Positions 25,803 through 35,259 of a stretch of DNA of 64,000 bases are shown in pieces. The notes under the pieces are model-generated. The model saw nothing but the letters and a program-made list of their open reading frames with translations. It was not told where the DNA came from and searched no databases. A program made the position numbers and the translations under genes. The DNA is taken from contig JAJDYY010000006.1 in the NCBI GenBank assembly GCA_022824965.1, forward strand, positions 369,393 through 433,392, written 5' to 3'. The stretch's first letter is position 1; every line of letters starts with the position of its first letter. The DNA is from Gammaproteobacteria bacterium (lineage in GTDB: Bacteria > Pseudomonadota > Gammaproteobacteria > UBA4575).

Positions 25803-26886
25803 GACCGTTTTCCGCCTCGCGCGCCAGGTACTCCTCCCACTTGCGCACGGTCACGTTCTGGAAGGCCTTGACCACCGGGTTGAACTCGATGGGCGGTGCA
25901 TCCCAGTGTTTCTCGTAGCCCAGCTGCTCGGCTTCGACCGCGTAGCGGTCCTGGTCCAGCAGGGGTGCAATCAGCATGCGGTTGGAGAGCTTCAGCACCG
26001 TGGTCATGGCAAAACGCGGGATGTGGACCGGCAGCATGGGAATCTTCAGTGACTTGAAGTAGAACATGAAGAACACCCGGGTGGTGCGCTCATCGATCGG
26101 CAAGACGAACAGCCAGTGCTTGATCGCATCATCGGTGTTGGACCACTGGTAGGGGTACTCGAAGCACAGGTCCATGTGGTTGGTGTCCAGTTGCCGGTGA
26201 TCGACGAACCGACCGGAGATGCGCCCGCGCCCCACCTTCGTGTCATACGCCAGGTGCACGTTGTCGCCGATGGTCTCGCAGCGGGTCAGGGTGGCGCCCT
26301 CAAAGGGGCGGTAGCGCCGGTGCAGGTGGGCATGCGTGAAGTCGCTGACGTTGTCGATGATCATGGAGTGGTGTGCACCCCAGGTGAAGCTCAGCGGCAC
26401 ACACGCCCAGCGGTCCGGTCCTTCCAGTTCCGGAATGTCCGGAATCCGGCGTGCCTCGGCACGCTCGGGATTGCCGGGGAACAGCCACACCAGGCCGTAG
26501 CGGACCTTCACGGGATAGGCCCGGATGGAAGGCTTCGGAAGACCGCCCTTGCTGGCATCATGGATGATGTCGACCCGGCGGCCCTCCTGGTCGTACTCCC
26601 AGCCATGGTAGGCGCACACCAGCTTGCAGCCCTGCACATCGCCCAGGGAAAGCTTGATCTGGCGATGCGCACAGCGGTTCTCAAGTGCATGAAACGAGCC
26701 GTCCTTCGAACGATACAGGGCGATTGACTGCTTCCAGAAGATAACCTCGACCACCGTGCCCGGTTTGATGTTCCGCACTTCCTCGACGGCATACCAGTAA
26801 TCCGGGTCGAGCCCGGTGGCGCGCACCTGCTGGCGCAGGTTGGTGGACTGCGCAAAGTCCGGCGGTGGACTCATCATCTCGCTCAC
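25789..26886 (-). CDS. sdmA: Rieske oxygenase for sterol C-4 demethylation
   Basis: Oxidises a C-4 methyl of the sterol, as described for SdmA in Methylococcus. 365 residues. The Rieske cluster ligands are Cys72, His74, Cys91 and His94 in CAHRQ and CAYHGWEYD. The catalytic domain has IDNVSDFTHAHLH, with the His ligands of the mononuclear iron. It overlaps sdmB by 4 bp (ATGA) and the reductase by 14 bp. No reductase or ferredoxin partner is encoded next to it, so electrons must come from elsewhere. The assignment to C-4 demethylation rests mainly on its neighbours and its pairing with sdmB. Confidence 0.88.
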   Translation of the reverse strand: MSEMMSPPPDFAQSTNLRQQVRATGLDPDYWYAVEEVRNIKPGTVVEVIFWKQSIALYRSKDGSFHALENRCAHRQIKLSLGDVQGCKLVCAYHGWEYDQEGRRVDIIHDASKGGLPKPSIRAYPVKVRYGLVWLFPGNPERAEARRIPDIPELEGPDRWACVPLSFTWGAHHSMIIDNVSDFTHAHLHRRYRPFEGATLTRCETIGDNVHLAYDTKVGRGRISGRFVDHRQLDTNHMDLCFEYPYQWSNTDDAIKHWLFVLPIDERTTRVFFMFYFKSLKIPMLPVHIPRFAMTTVLKLSNRMLIAPLLDQDRYAVEAEQLGYEKHWDAPPIEFNPVVKAFQNVTVRKWEEYLAREAENGRAVA

Positions 26887-28028
26887 AGCGGACCCCCTTC
26901 CGAGGCGATGGAGATGTCCGCACCGGAGGCGGAATTTTGCACCCGTGTCATGGCCTCCTCTCGCGGGGGATTCGCCAGCGGATTCTCGATCGCACCGCGG
27001 TGATAGTGGAACGCGTACGCCTGATGGACCGCATCACGGATGCTGGTCGGGCGGTAGCCGAGTTCGTGCTGCGCCTTGCTGGTGTCCGCGTGGCGGCACT
27101 TTTTCAGCAGGCGGATGGCGCCGGGTGTGAAGCGCTGCGGGAAGCTCGGGTGGAAGCGGCTGAGATAAAAGCTTGCCACCTCCGAGAAGGCGAGCATCAT
27201 GTGGGTGGGGATGCGCCGGCCGGGCCGCATGACGCCGGTGACCTCCTCGTAGAGGTCGAGGATATCGGAGATCGTCTTGTACTCGCTGCTGAAAATGTAC
27301 TTCTCCCCGGCGCGCCCGTGCGCCATGCACAGCAGGTGGCCTTCGACGATGTCGCGCGCGGCGACAAATTCGAACCCGCCGTCCACGTAGGCGCGCAGCT
27401 TGCCGTTGGTATAGTCGCACAGGGTCCTGCCCAGGCGCGACGGGAAGTAATCGGCGCCGCCAATCACCGCACAGCAGGTCGCGACCATGACGTCCTGGCC
27501 GTGGGCCGCGGCGCGCCAGCACTCGTGTTCAACGAGCGCCTTGCTGCGCTCGTACGGCATGGTGCGCTCCATGGGGTAGAACTGCATCGTCTCGTCGCTG
27601 GGCAAAGACGGGTTGTCCAGGTCGTAGCCGACGGCACTGAACGAGCCCGTCACGACCACCCGTCCGGCATCGTTTTCGCGCGCGGCCTGCAGCACGTGGC
27701 GGGTGCCCAGCACGTTGCACTCGTAGATGTTGCGCCGGTAGGCAAGGTTGCCCTCGATGGTGGAGATCATGGCGGCGACGTGATAGACGCCCTGGCAGCC
27801 TTGCAGCGCGCGCCGGGTCTCGTCGAGATCACGGATGTCCCCGTAGACGCGCTCCACATCCAGCCCCTCCACGGCCTCGTTGTTGTCCTCGCGACGCAGC
27901 AGCACGCGCACCCGGACCCCGTCCTCGAGCAGACGCAGCACGAGGTTGGCCCCGACGTGCCCGGCCGCACCGGTCACGAATACCGGCGGCGATGAGGAAC
28001 CGTTGGATTTGTGCTGCCCTGGAGTCAT
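26883..28028 (-). CDS. sdmB: NAD(P)-dependent 3-beta-HSD-like sterol C-4 decarboxylase/reductase
   Basis: Short-chain dehydrogenase of the 3-beta-HSD/NSDHL type that would finish C-4 demethylation by oxidative decarboxylation at C-3/C-4 (SdmB role). 381 residues from ATG 28028; the frame is open for another 97 codons but that part looks non-coding. The Rossmann motif is VTGAAGHVGANL near residue 20, and the catalytic motif YxxxK is YERSKALVE. First gene of the five-gene sterol operon, with its promoter probably in the 272-bp gap to the divergent FAD gene. Confidence 0.88.
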   Translation of the reverse strand: MTPGQHKSNGSSSPPVFVTGAAGHVGANLVLRLLEDGVRVRVLLRREDNNEAVEGLDVERVYGDIRDLDETRRALQGCQGVYHVAAMISTIEGNLAYRRNIYECNVLGTRHVLQAARENDAGRVVVTGSFSAVGYDLDNPSLPSDETMQFYPMERTMPYERSKALVEHECWRAAAHGQDVMVATCCAVIGGADYFPSRLGRTLCDYTNGKLRAYVDGGFEFVAARDIVEGHLLCMAHGRAGEKYIFSSEYKTISDILDLYEEVTGVMRPGRRIPTHMMLAFSEVASFYLSRFHPSFPQRFTPGAIRLLKKCRHADTSKAQHELGYRPTSIRDAVHQAYAFHYHRGAIENPLANPPREEAMTRVQNSASGADISIASEGGPL

Positions 28029-28300
28029 TGGCTGTCCTGAATGTAAATCTGGAATGTCCTGGTTTTCCCGCCTTGCGGCTCCGGGCAGGGCAGGCACCCC
28101 GCCGTACCCCTGCCTGTGCACTGCCGAGATGGAACTGTATGGTACCGCTACTGATCCATCACTGACAATAGCGCGGCCCGGGTAAGCCACTGATTCATAA
28201 CTGCCGCCGGGCGGCTCGACGGCACGGCGGCGATGGAATTTCGTTGGAGGCGACTGCCAAGCGTAGTAGAGTAGCAGCCTTTGATTCGCAGATCGCCAAG
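28029..28300. promoter_or_regulatory. Divergent regulatory region between sterol operon and FAD oxidoreductase
   Basis: 272 bp between two outward-facing genes. It should hold the promoters for sdmB (-) and the FAD gene (+). I see no clear -35/-10 pair or operator palindrome. Confidence 0.4.
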
Positions 28301-29659
28301 ATGCCAAGGAAAGTCGCAATTATCGGTGGGGGAGTCTCGGGACTGGGTACGGCCTGGGCGCTGCACCACCACCCCGAGCAGTTCGATTTCAGGATCTACG
28401 AGGCCCAGTCGCGCATCGGCGGCAACGCCATCACGGTGGACATGCCGCAGGAGGACGGCAGCTCGATCCCGTTCGACATTTCCGTTACCGCCTGCATCCC
28501 CTCGGCCTACCACCACATCGTGCTGGTCATGCAGCAATACGGCATCGACCTGGTCGACACCCGCTTCAGCTACAGCGTGAAGTACAAGGGCGGGGTCTAC
28601 GCGCACGACTACGACTCCGACATCCGCCGGCAGCTGCTGCCGGAAATCGAGAAGTTCCAGAAGCTGTTGCGGCGCCTGCAGTGGTTCGGCCGTCTCAACC
28701 ACACGAAGTCCGCCCTGCTCAATGCGCTCAACCCGTTCAACTACGTCAGCATGGGCACGCTGCTCAACCTTGGCCGGTTCTCGGGCGACTTCCGCTACAA
28801 GATCCTCAAGCCGATGTTCGTCAACTTCCTGATGGCCACCAACGTGTTCGACATGCCGGCCGCGCTGTTTTCCCGCTACCTGGAGTTCTTTGACATCGAA
28901 ACCGCCACGCCGATGCAGTCCTGGGACCAGGGCACGCGGCGCGTCTACGAAAACCTGTCGGCGGAGTTCCGGGACAAGATCTACCTGGAGCGGCCGGTTC
29001 GCAAGGTGTACCGGCGCGAGAACGAGGTCGTGGTCGAGGATGAAAACGGAAACCGCGAAGCCTACGACGACGTGGTGTTCGCATGCAACGCGAACCAGAC
29101 CCTGATGATGCTGGACCAGCCGACCCTGCTGGAAACCTCGATGCTGTCCTCGGTCCGCTACGAGAGCGAACTGCACAACCACACGATCGTGCACTCGGAC
29201 GCCTCGGTGCTGCCGGACACGGAGGTCAGGGAACTCGATACCCGCAGCAACCACATCGAGCAGTACGGGGTGCGCCCGGACAACTACGAGATCACCTACA
29301 TCATGCACAACCAGCAGCCCTGGGCGAAGCACTCCGACAAGCCCTGCCTGGTGACCTACAACCCGATCAGCCGCATCGACGAGGCCAAGGTCATCAAGAA
29401 GTGGTGGTTCCAGCACATCGTCCACGACGTGCGCCAGGTGGCCCTGCTCGTTTTGATGTTTCGCTTCATCCAGGGCAAGAGGCGAACCTGGCACTGCGGC
29501 GCACACACGCTGATCAACAGCCAGGAGACCTGTTTCGTGACCGGCCTGGTGACAGCGAAACAGCTCGGCGCCGACTATCCGTTCCAGGACAGCGAGGCGA
29601 GAAAGTGGTTCAACTTCTACGGGCGCATGATGTACGGCTGGCGTTTCAAGAAAGCCTGA
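28301..29659 (+). CDS. FAD-dependent amine-oxidase-fold oxidoreductase
   Basis: 452 residues from ATG 28301, chosen because the FAD-binding strand follows at once (KVAIIGGGVSGLGTAW). An in-frame TTG at 28244 would add 19 residues. It resembles the COG2907-type NAD/FAD-binding proteins: a Rossmann start, then GGNAITVD, ending with a CGAHTL-type second FAD motif (HCGAHTLINSQE). Members of the fold desaturate or isomerise hydrophobic substrates such as carotenoids or protoporphyrinogen. Being divergent from the sterol operon, it may act on sterols, for instance as a side-chain or ring desaturase. That is inference; no substrate motif is seen. Confidence 0.8.
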   Translation: MPRKVAIIGGGVSGLGTAWALHHHPEQFDFRIYEAQSRIGGNAITVDMPQEDGSSIPFDISVTACIPSAYHHIVLVMQQYGIDLVDTRFSYSVKYKGGVYAHDYDSDIRRQLLPEIEKFQKLLRRLQWFGRLNHTKSALLNALNPFNYVSMGTLLNLGRFSGDFRYKILKPMFVNFLMATNVFDMPAALFSRYLEFFDIETATPMQSWDQGTRRVYENLSAEFRDKIYLERPVRKVYRRENEVVVEDENGNREAYDDVVFACNANQTLMMLDQPTLLETSMLSSVRYESELHNHTIVHSDASVLPDTEVRELDTRSNHIEQYGVRPDNYEITYIMHNQQPWAKHSDKPCLVTYNPISRIDEAKVIKKWWFQHIVHDVRQVALLVLMFRFIQGKRRTWHCGAHTLINSQETCFVTGLVTAKQLGADYPFQDSEARKWFNFYGRMMYGWRFKKA

Positions 29660-29778
29660 GCCGGAACGCGCCGGGGCACCCCGTCAGGGTTCCCGGACAA
29701 ATCAGGATTACCCCAGAACCCGGACGGCGAGGCGTTGCCGTCTGTAGGCAAGCCGGAAATTTCATGTAACTATAGGCC

Positions 29779-30915
29779 ATGGGCAACACAGACACTCAAT
29801 CCTCCACGCGGCGCAAGCCCCTGGATGCGATCCCGTCCGAACTGGTAGCACCGTGCGATTTCGAGCGGCTGGCCCCCGAATTCATCGAGGCCGCAGCCTG
29901 GGCACATGTTGCCGGGGGCACCGGGGGCGAGCAATCCCTGCAGGCGAACATCCGCGCACTGGCCGGTATCGAGCTGCACAGCCGCATCCTGCAAGACCTC
30001 GAGGCAGCCTCGACCCGGACCACGCTGCTGGGGCAGGCGTTTCGACACCCCGTGCTGCTCGCGCCGATGAATGCGCAGTCCCTGGTCCACCCGCAAGGTG
30101 AGCTTGCCACGGCCGCCGGTGCCGCAGCACAGCAAGCGTGTCTCGTCGTCAGCACCCAGGCGTCCAAGCCCATGGAGGAGATCGCCGCTCAAACCGATGC
30201 GCCGAAGTGGTTTCAACTCTACATCCAGCCCGAGCGCGAACACACCCGGGCATTGATCGAGCGTGCAGAAAATACAGGTTTCGGCGCCCTCATGGTGACC
30301 CTGAACGTGCCCATCCTGGTCCCCGTCTACCGTGCAGTGAGAGCCGGCTTCGCCCTGCCCGATCATGCACGCCCGGCACACGTGTTCGAATCGCCCAAGC
30401 GAGCGCAGGCCGAGTTGAGGCCCGATCAAAGCCCGATCTTCCAGGGCAAGATGCGCGAGGCGCCGGACTGGGACGAGCTGGCCTGGGTGCTTGAACAGAC
30501 CTCGCTGCCGACGATTGCGAAGGGCGTGACGCATCCGGACGATGCCAGGCGCCTGATCGACATGGGCATCGACTGCATTGCCGTGTCCAACCACGGCGGT
30601 CGGACCCTGGATGCCATGCCGGCCAGCATTCACTGCCTGCCCGGAATCCGGCAGGCGGTCGGCGATGATTTCCCGCTGCTCATGGATGGCGGGGTTCGAA
30701 GCGGGTATGACGTGTTCAAGGCCATCGCCATGGGCGCCGATGCCGTGATGATCGGCCGATTGCAGCTCTATGCGCTGGCCGTCGCAGGCAGCCTGGGCGT
30801 GGCGCACCTCATCAAGCTGGTTCGCGAGGAACTGGAACTCGCCATGTCGTTCGCCGGCTGCACGTCGGTCGAGCGCATCAACCGGGATTGCCTGTTTGCG
30901 GGAACGGGTTCCTGA
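29779..30915 (+). CDS. FMN-dependent alpha-hydroxy acid oxidase/dehydrogenase
   Basis: Oxidises L-2-hydroxy acids (lactate, glycolate or mandelate class). 378 residues. The FMN barrel is complete: HPVLLAPMNAQSLVHP, QLYIQPERE, a lysine in TIAKGVTHPDD, the active-site His-Arg motif AVSNHGGRTLD, DGGVRSGYDVFKA and GADAVMIGR. The substrate cannot be decided. It follows the FAD gene by 120 bp on the same strand and is convergent with the PhoX-like gene; no clear link with sterol metabolism. Confidence 0.9.
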   Translation: MGNTDTQSSTRRKPLDAIPSELVAPCDFERLAPEFIEAAAWAHVAGGTGGEQSLQANIRALAGIELHSRILQDLEAASTRTTLLGQAFRHPVLLAPMNAQSLVHPQGELATAAGAAAQQACLVVSTQASKPMEEIAAQTDAPKWFQLYIQPEREHTRALIERAENTGFGALMVTLNVPILVPVYRAVRAGFALPDHARPAHVFESPKRAQAELRPDQSPIFQGKMREAPDWDELAWVLEQTSLPTIAKGVTHPDDARRLIDMGIDCIAVSNHGGRTLDAMPASIHCLPGIRQAVGDDFPLLMDGGVRSGYDVFKAIAMGADAVMIGRLQLYALAVAGSLGVAHLIKLVREELELAMSFAGCTSVERINRDCLFAGTGS

Positions 30916-30939
30916 AATTCTGAATCCAGCGGGCGGTCC

Positions 30940-32832
30940 CTAGCTGCCCATCAACCGGTCCCCGTCATGGGAAATGGCCACGATGGCCGGTCGCGGCGGC
31001 ACGCCGGCATCGAAATCGGGCCACCGGGTTGAGGGGGCATCGAATCCCGACCCTTGACCGGGGTGTTGCACGGAACAGAACATCGTTTTGTGATCCGGCG
31101 TAAAACACGGACTGCAGATCTCCGCCCCGCGAGGTGCACTCAGGAAGTGTCGCGGCAAGGCACGGTCGCTTCCCTGGGTGGCGCTGACCCAGATGCCGTC
31201 CGCGATGCCCTGTCTTCCGAAGCCGTCGGTGGCAATCCACAAATTGCCTGAGCGATCGAACGTGCCGTTGTCCGGACAGGAAAACCAGCCCGGTGCGCTG
31301 GTGTCCGGATGGTAGCGAGCCTGGTCCACCGGGCTTTGCGGGTCACCGGCCAGAATGAAGATCTCCCACGTGAACTGTGCAGCACTGTGATCACCGCCGG
31401 GTGCGATGAACTCGAGGATATGACCATGGCGATTGAATCCCCTCGGGTTGGCCGGATTGCCTGAAAACGGCTCGCGCATCTTGTTGTTCGTGAGGATCGC
31501 AAAGACGTGGCCCGTGACCGGGTTGACCTTGATTTCCTCGGGCCGGTCCATCGGGGTCGCACCTGCAAGATCGGCCGCGCCTCGCATGTCGATGACCACA
31601 TCCGCCTGGCTGGAGAAGCCGTTCGCCGGTGTACAGGCACCCTGTCCCCACACCAGGGGGTGCCAGATCAGCGTGCCCTGTTCGGTGAACTCGGCCACCG
31701 ACAACTCTCCTTCATCCAGCAGGGTGCGGTTATGCCTAGTCTCCCCCGGTCGATAGCGTTGCTTGCTGACGAACCGGTAGATGTATTCGAAGGCCTGGTC
31801 ATCGCCCATGTACACCACCACCCGTCCGTCCGGATTGATGACCACATCGCAGCCTTCGTGCTTGCAGCGCCCGAGCGCCGTTCGCTTCACCGGCACGGAG
31901 TGCGGATCGTACGGGTCGATCTCGACGATCCAGCCGGCGTGCGTGCCCGCCTGCGGGTGCAGGTCCAGGTTCCACGACTCGTGAAACATCCCCCAGGCCG
32001 AGCGGGCAACGTCGCTGCCGTGCATGCCAAAGCGCTTGTAGCTGGCCATCTCCTCCGTCAGCCTCGCCTCGCCCATGAAATAGGACTGCACGTTTTCCTC
32101 GGCCGTGAGCACCGTACCCCACGGCGTGACCTGACCGGCGCAGTTGGCGAACGTGCCCATGGACTTCACGCCCTCGGGGGAGAACGCGGTCTTGAGCCTG
32201 CGGTGCCCCCTGGCCGGTCCTGAGAACCGCATCCCGGTCAGCGGCGTAATGCGCCGGTTGTAGCCGGAGGCCAACCTGGCCTTCCAGGTGCCGGCTTGCC
32301 GGTGCACCTCGACGATGGACAGGCCGTGGGCCTGCATCTCGACATCGACCTGTTCGCGACTCAGGCCGAAGGCGTCCGGCGAGCCCGGGTGCATCAGGGC
32401 ACTGCTCACATACTCGTGGTTGACCGCCAGCAGCCCGGACTCCGATGGGCGGGAGGCGCCCGGCAGGGGAAGCCAGCCGAGAAAGTCGTTGTTGTATCCG
32501 AATTGTTTGGCCTGGGCGGTGGAGGTTTGCCGGTACGGATCGAAGCCCGGGGCATCGGTGAACAGGGGATCGCCCCAGGCGAGCACCACCTGCCAGGCAT
32601 AGCCTGGCGGCACATGCAGGGTGTCATCGAGCCCGTGGGGCAACTCCTTGAACGCCAGCGATGATGCCGCCCCCGAGGCCAGCGCCTGGCCCATCCACGT
32701 GGACTGCGCCCCGGCAAGCGCGGAGCCTTTCAGGAAAGTGCGCCGGGCGATGCGGCGCTCGAGGATTTCACCCAGCGGGGTTGCCTGGTGTTCGCGAGGT
32801 ATCGGCAGATCGTCTGCATCCAAGCTGCTCAT
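30940..32832 (-). CDS. PhoX-like (DUF839) phosphatase, Tat-exported
   Basis: 630 residues from ATG 32832. A twin-arginine signal is seen as RRTFLKGSALAGAQ about 28 residues in. The mature part is a PhoX-type beta-propeller with VNHEYVSS, TPWGTVLTAEENVQSY, KHEGCDV and CSVQHPGQGS. Family members are calcium/iron phosphomonoesterases of the periplasm used in phosphate scavenging. No Pho box was found by eye. A longer frame up to 33204 overlaps ald and is not believed. Stops 25 bp from the convergent hydroxy-acid oxidase. Confidence 0.9.
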   Translation of the reverse strand: MSSLDADDLPIPREHQATPLGEILERRIARRTFLKGSALAGAQSTWMGQALASGAASSLAFKELPHGLDDTLHVPPGYAWQVVLAWGDPLFTDAPGFDPYRQTSTAQAKQFGYNNDFLGWLPLPGASRPSESGLLAVNHEYVSSALMHPGSPDAFGLSREQVDVEMQAHGLSIVEVHRQAGTWKARLASGYNRRITPLTGMRFSGPARGHRRLKTAFSPEGVKSMGTFANCAGQVTPWGTVLTAEENVQSYFMGEARLTEEMASYKRFGMHGSDVARSAWGMFHESWNLDLHPQAGTHAGWIVEIDPYDPHSVPVKRTALGRCKHEGCDVVINPDGRVVVYMGDDQAFEYIYRFVSKQRYRPGETRHNRTLLDEGELSVAEFTEQGTLIWHPLVWGQGACTPANGFSSQADVVIDMRGAADLAGATPMDRPEEIKVNPVTGHVFAILTNNKMREPFSGNPANPRGFNRHGHILEFIAPGGDHSAAQFTWEIFILAGDPQSPVDQARYHPDTSAPGWFSCPDNGTFDRSGNLWIATDGFGRQGIADGIWVSATQGSDRALPRHFLSAPRGAEICSPCFTPDHKTMFCSVQHPGQGSGFDAPSTRWPDFDAGVPPRPAIVAISHDGDRLMGS

Positions 32833-32908
32833 TGTCTGTCGAACCTCTGGTCCTTGCGCAATAAAGTCGTGATGCTGGAGTGTGACAGGGCTTGCTGGCC
32901 GATGGCTC

Positions 32909-34009
32909 TCAGGTCGAGGCCGGAAGATCCGGGAAAGCACTGGCCACGCCCGCATGGGTGATTTCCCCACCATGGATGTTGAGCGCCTCGCGCACACCGG
33001 TCTCATGTTCGAGAAACCCCTCCAGGCCCAGCCCGGCCAGCTTGCGGATATAGGGCAGCGTGGCGTTGCAGTAGGCCTGGGTGCTGGTGCGACTGACCGC
33101 ACCGGGCATGTTCGGCACGCAGTAGTGCACGATGTCATCGACCAGGTACACCGGGTCACTGTGCGAGGTGCGCCGGCTGGTCTCGAAACACCCGCCCTGG
33201 TCAATGGATACGTCCACGAGCACCGCGCCGCGTTTCATCTCGCCGAGCATCTCGCGGTTGATCAGCCTCGGTGAGCGTGCGCCCGGGATCAGCAAGGCGC
33301 CGACGATCAGGTCGGAGCGTACTGCGAACTCGTGCACGGCATGCGGATCACAGAAAATCGTCGTGACATTGTCCGGCATGACCTCATCGAGACTCCGCAG
33401 CCTTTCGATATTGATGTCCATGATCGTGACGTTGGCGCCGAGTCCTGCCGCCACCCGCGCGGCATTGGCGCCCACCACGCCGGCCCCGAGCACCAGCACG
33501 TTGGCCGGGGCCACCCCGGCCACGCCACCCAGCAGGATGCCGCGCCCTTTCAGCGGCGTCTCCAGGCACTTCGCGCCTTCCTGGATCGACATCTTGCCGG
33601 CCACCTCGCTCATGGGTTTCAAGAGCGGGCGCTCGCCTTTTGGATTGCCCAGCGTCTCGCAGGCCAGCGCCGAGATGTTTTTCTCGATACAGGCTTCGAC
33701 CAAGGGCCTGGAAACCGCCAGGTGAAAGTAGCCGAAGACGATCATGGAATTCGCGTACTGTCCGACTTCGTCCATCTGCGGCTCCTTGACCTTGAGCAGC
33801 AGCTCGCATTGCGCATGGATGGCATCCGCCGAGTCCACGATGCGGGCACCGGCCTTTTGGTATTCCTCGTCCAGGTAGCCGCTGCCGTGACCGGCTTTCG
33901 CCTGCACCCACACCTCGTGGCCGTCCTCGACCAGCAACTGGGCACCGACCGGCAACAGCGCGATGCGGTACTCGTCGACCATGGTCTCCTTCGGTATTCC
34001 TATCCTCAT
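32909..34009 (-). CDS. ald: Alanine dehydrogenase
   Basis: NAD-dependent interconversion of L-alanine with pyruvate and ammonia. 366 residues, standard length. The N-terminal MRIGIPKET and the substrate Lys in LLKVKEPQ are present, with the conserved VFGYFHLA. The NAD-binding GAGVVGANAARVA and the C-terminal HYCVPNMPGAVSRTST follow. It lies 8 bp downstream of aceF on the same strand, so aceE-aceF-ald may be one transcript linking alanine with pyruvate oxidation. Confidence 0.95.
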   Translation of the reverse strand: MRIGIPKETMVDEYRIALLPVGAQLLVEDGHEVWVQAKAGHGSGYLDEEYQKAGARIVDSADAIHAQCELLLKVKEPQMDEVGQYANSMIVFGYFHLAVSRPLVEACIEKNISALACETLGNPKGERPLLKPMSEVAGKMSIQEGAKCLETPLKGRGILLGGVAGVAPANVLVLGAGVVGANAARVAAGLGANVTIMDINIERLRSLDEVMPDNVTTIFCDPHAVHEFAVRSDLIVGALLIPGARSPRLINREMLGEMKRGAVLVDVSIDQGGCFETSRRTSHSDPVYLVDDIVHYCVPNMPGAVSRTSTQAYCNATLPYIRKLAGLGLEGFLEHETGVREALNIHGGEITHAGVASAFPDLPAST

Positions 34010-34017
34010 GATGGCGA

Positions 34018-35253
34018 TTATCCCAGAATCAGTTTCCAGATGTCTTCCAGTATAGCCTTCAGATGAAGACAGAAACGCGCGGCCTCAGCTCCATTGATGA
34101 CCCTGTGATCATACGACAGCGACAACGGCAGGAAATTCTGTCCGCTGCGCACGATCATGCGCGACAAGCCCAGGATGGCCACCTCGGGCGGGTTGATGAT
34201 CGGCGTGAAGGCCTGCCCGCCGATATGCCCGAGGCTGGTGACCGTCATGCTCGCACCACCCATCTCGTCGGGCTTCAGTGCTCGCTCGCGGGCACGCTGG
34301 CCGAGGTCCGCCACCTCGGCGGCCACCTCGGCCAGGGTCTTCTTGTCGACATCGCGCAGCACCGGCACCAGCAGGCCGTGCGGTGTGTCCACGGCGATGC
34401 CGATGTGGAAGTACTTCTTCAACACGATGCGCTCGCCCGCCGCGTCAAAGGAGGCATTGAAGTGCGGGAACTCGGCCAGTGCACCGGCGAGGGCCTTGAT
34501 GACGAAGATCGGGGGTGTCAGGCGCAGTCCCCGGGACCCGGCTTCCTCGGCGAGCTGTGAACGGTAATCCTCGAGGGCGGTCACATCGGCACGCTCGAAA
34601 TGGGTCACGTGCGGGATGGACTGCCAGGCCGAAAGCAGGTTCTCTGCCGTCAGTCGCTGGATCCGGGTCAGGGGCTCTTCCTCGGTGTCCCCGTACCTGG
34701 AAAAGTCCGGCAGGGGAGCCGGGGAGGTCGCCGCCTGGGCATGCGGGGCTTGCAGACGGGTGCGCACATGCTGCTCGATATCCTCTTTCAGCACCCGCAG
34801 TCCGCGCCCGCTGCCCTGCACGTGCTCGAGCGAGACCCCGAGTTCGCGGGCATACCGGTACATCGCCGGGCTGGCGTACGCCTGGGTACCCGACCCGGGT
34901 GGTGTCGAACCCGGCTCGGGGTGCTGTGCCGGTTCGGGATCCGGTACGGGTTCGCGGGATACGGGAGGCGGCGCCTCATCGGGTGTGTCCGGCTTTGAAT
35001 CGGGGGCGGGCCCGGCAAGTTCCAGGGCAAGCAAGGCGTCCCCCTGCACCATCCGGTCGCCGGGCTGCACGTGAATCTTGCTCACCACCCCGGCATGCGG
35101 GGACGGGAACTCCACCAGCGCCTTGTCGGTCTCCAGCGTGGCCAGGGGCTGGTCCACCTCGACGTGCTCGCCGGGCTGCACCAGGATCTCGACCACGTCC
35201 ACCGGGGCGTCGTCTTCAAGCTCGGTGATGCAGATGTCCCTGATTTCGCCCAT
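34018..35253 (-). CDS. aceF: Pyruvate dehydrogenase E2, dihydrolipoyl acetyltransferase
   Basis: Core of the pyruvate dehydrogenase complex. 411 residues. A single lipoyl domain (residues 1-75) has the modified Lys in LETDKALVEFP. A Pro-rich linker and the E1/E3-binding domain near 125-165 (ASPAMYRYARELGVSL) follow. The catalytic domain ends with SYDHRVINGAEAARF, the His-Asp motif of the CoA acyltransferase. E. coli has three lipoyl domains, this protein only one. It sits 6 bp after aceE. E3 is not in the window. Confidence 0.94.
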   Translation of the reverse strand: MGEIRDICITELEDDAPVDVVEILVQPGEHVEVDQPLATLETDKALVEFPSPHAGVVSKIHVQPGDRMVQGDALLALELAGPAPDSKPDTPDEAPPPVSREPVPDPEPAQHPEPGSTPPGSGTQAYASPAMYRYARELGVSLEHVQGSGRGLRVLKEDIEQHVRTRLQAPHAQAATSPAPLPDFSRYGDTEEEPLTRIQRLTAENLLSAWQSIPHVTHFERADVTALEDYRSQLAEEAGSRGLRLTPPIFVIKALAGALAEFPHFNASFDAAGERIVLKKYFHIGIAVDTPHGLLVPVLRDVDKKTLAEVAAEVADLGQRARERALKPDEMGGASMTVTSLGHIGGQAFTPIINPPEVAILGLSRMIVRSGQNFLPLSLSYDHRVINGAEAARFCLHLKAILEDIWKLILG

Positions 35254-35259
35254 CTGTGA

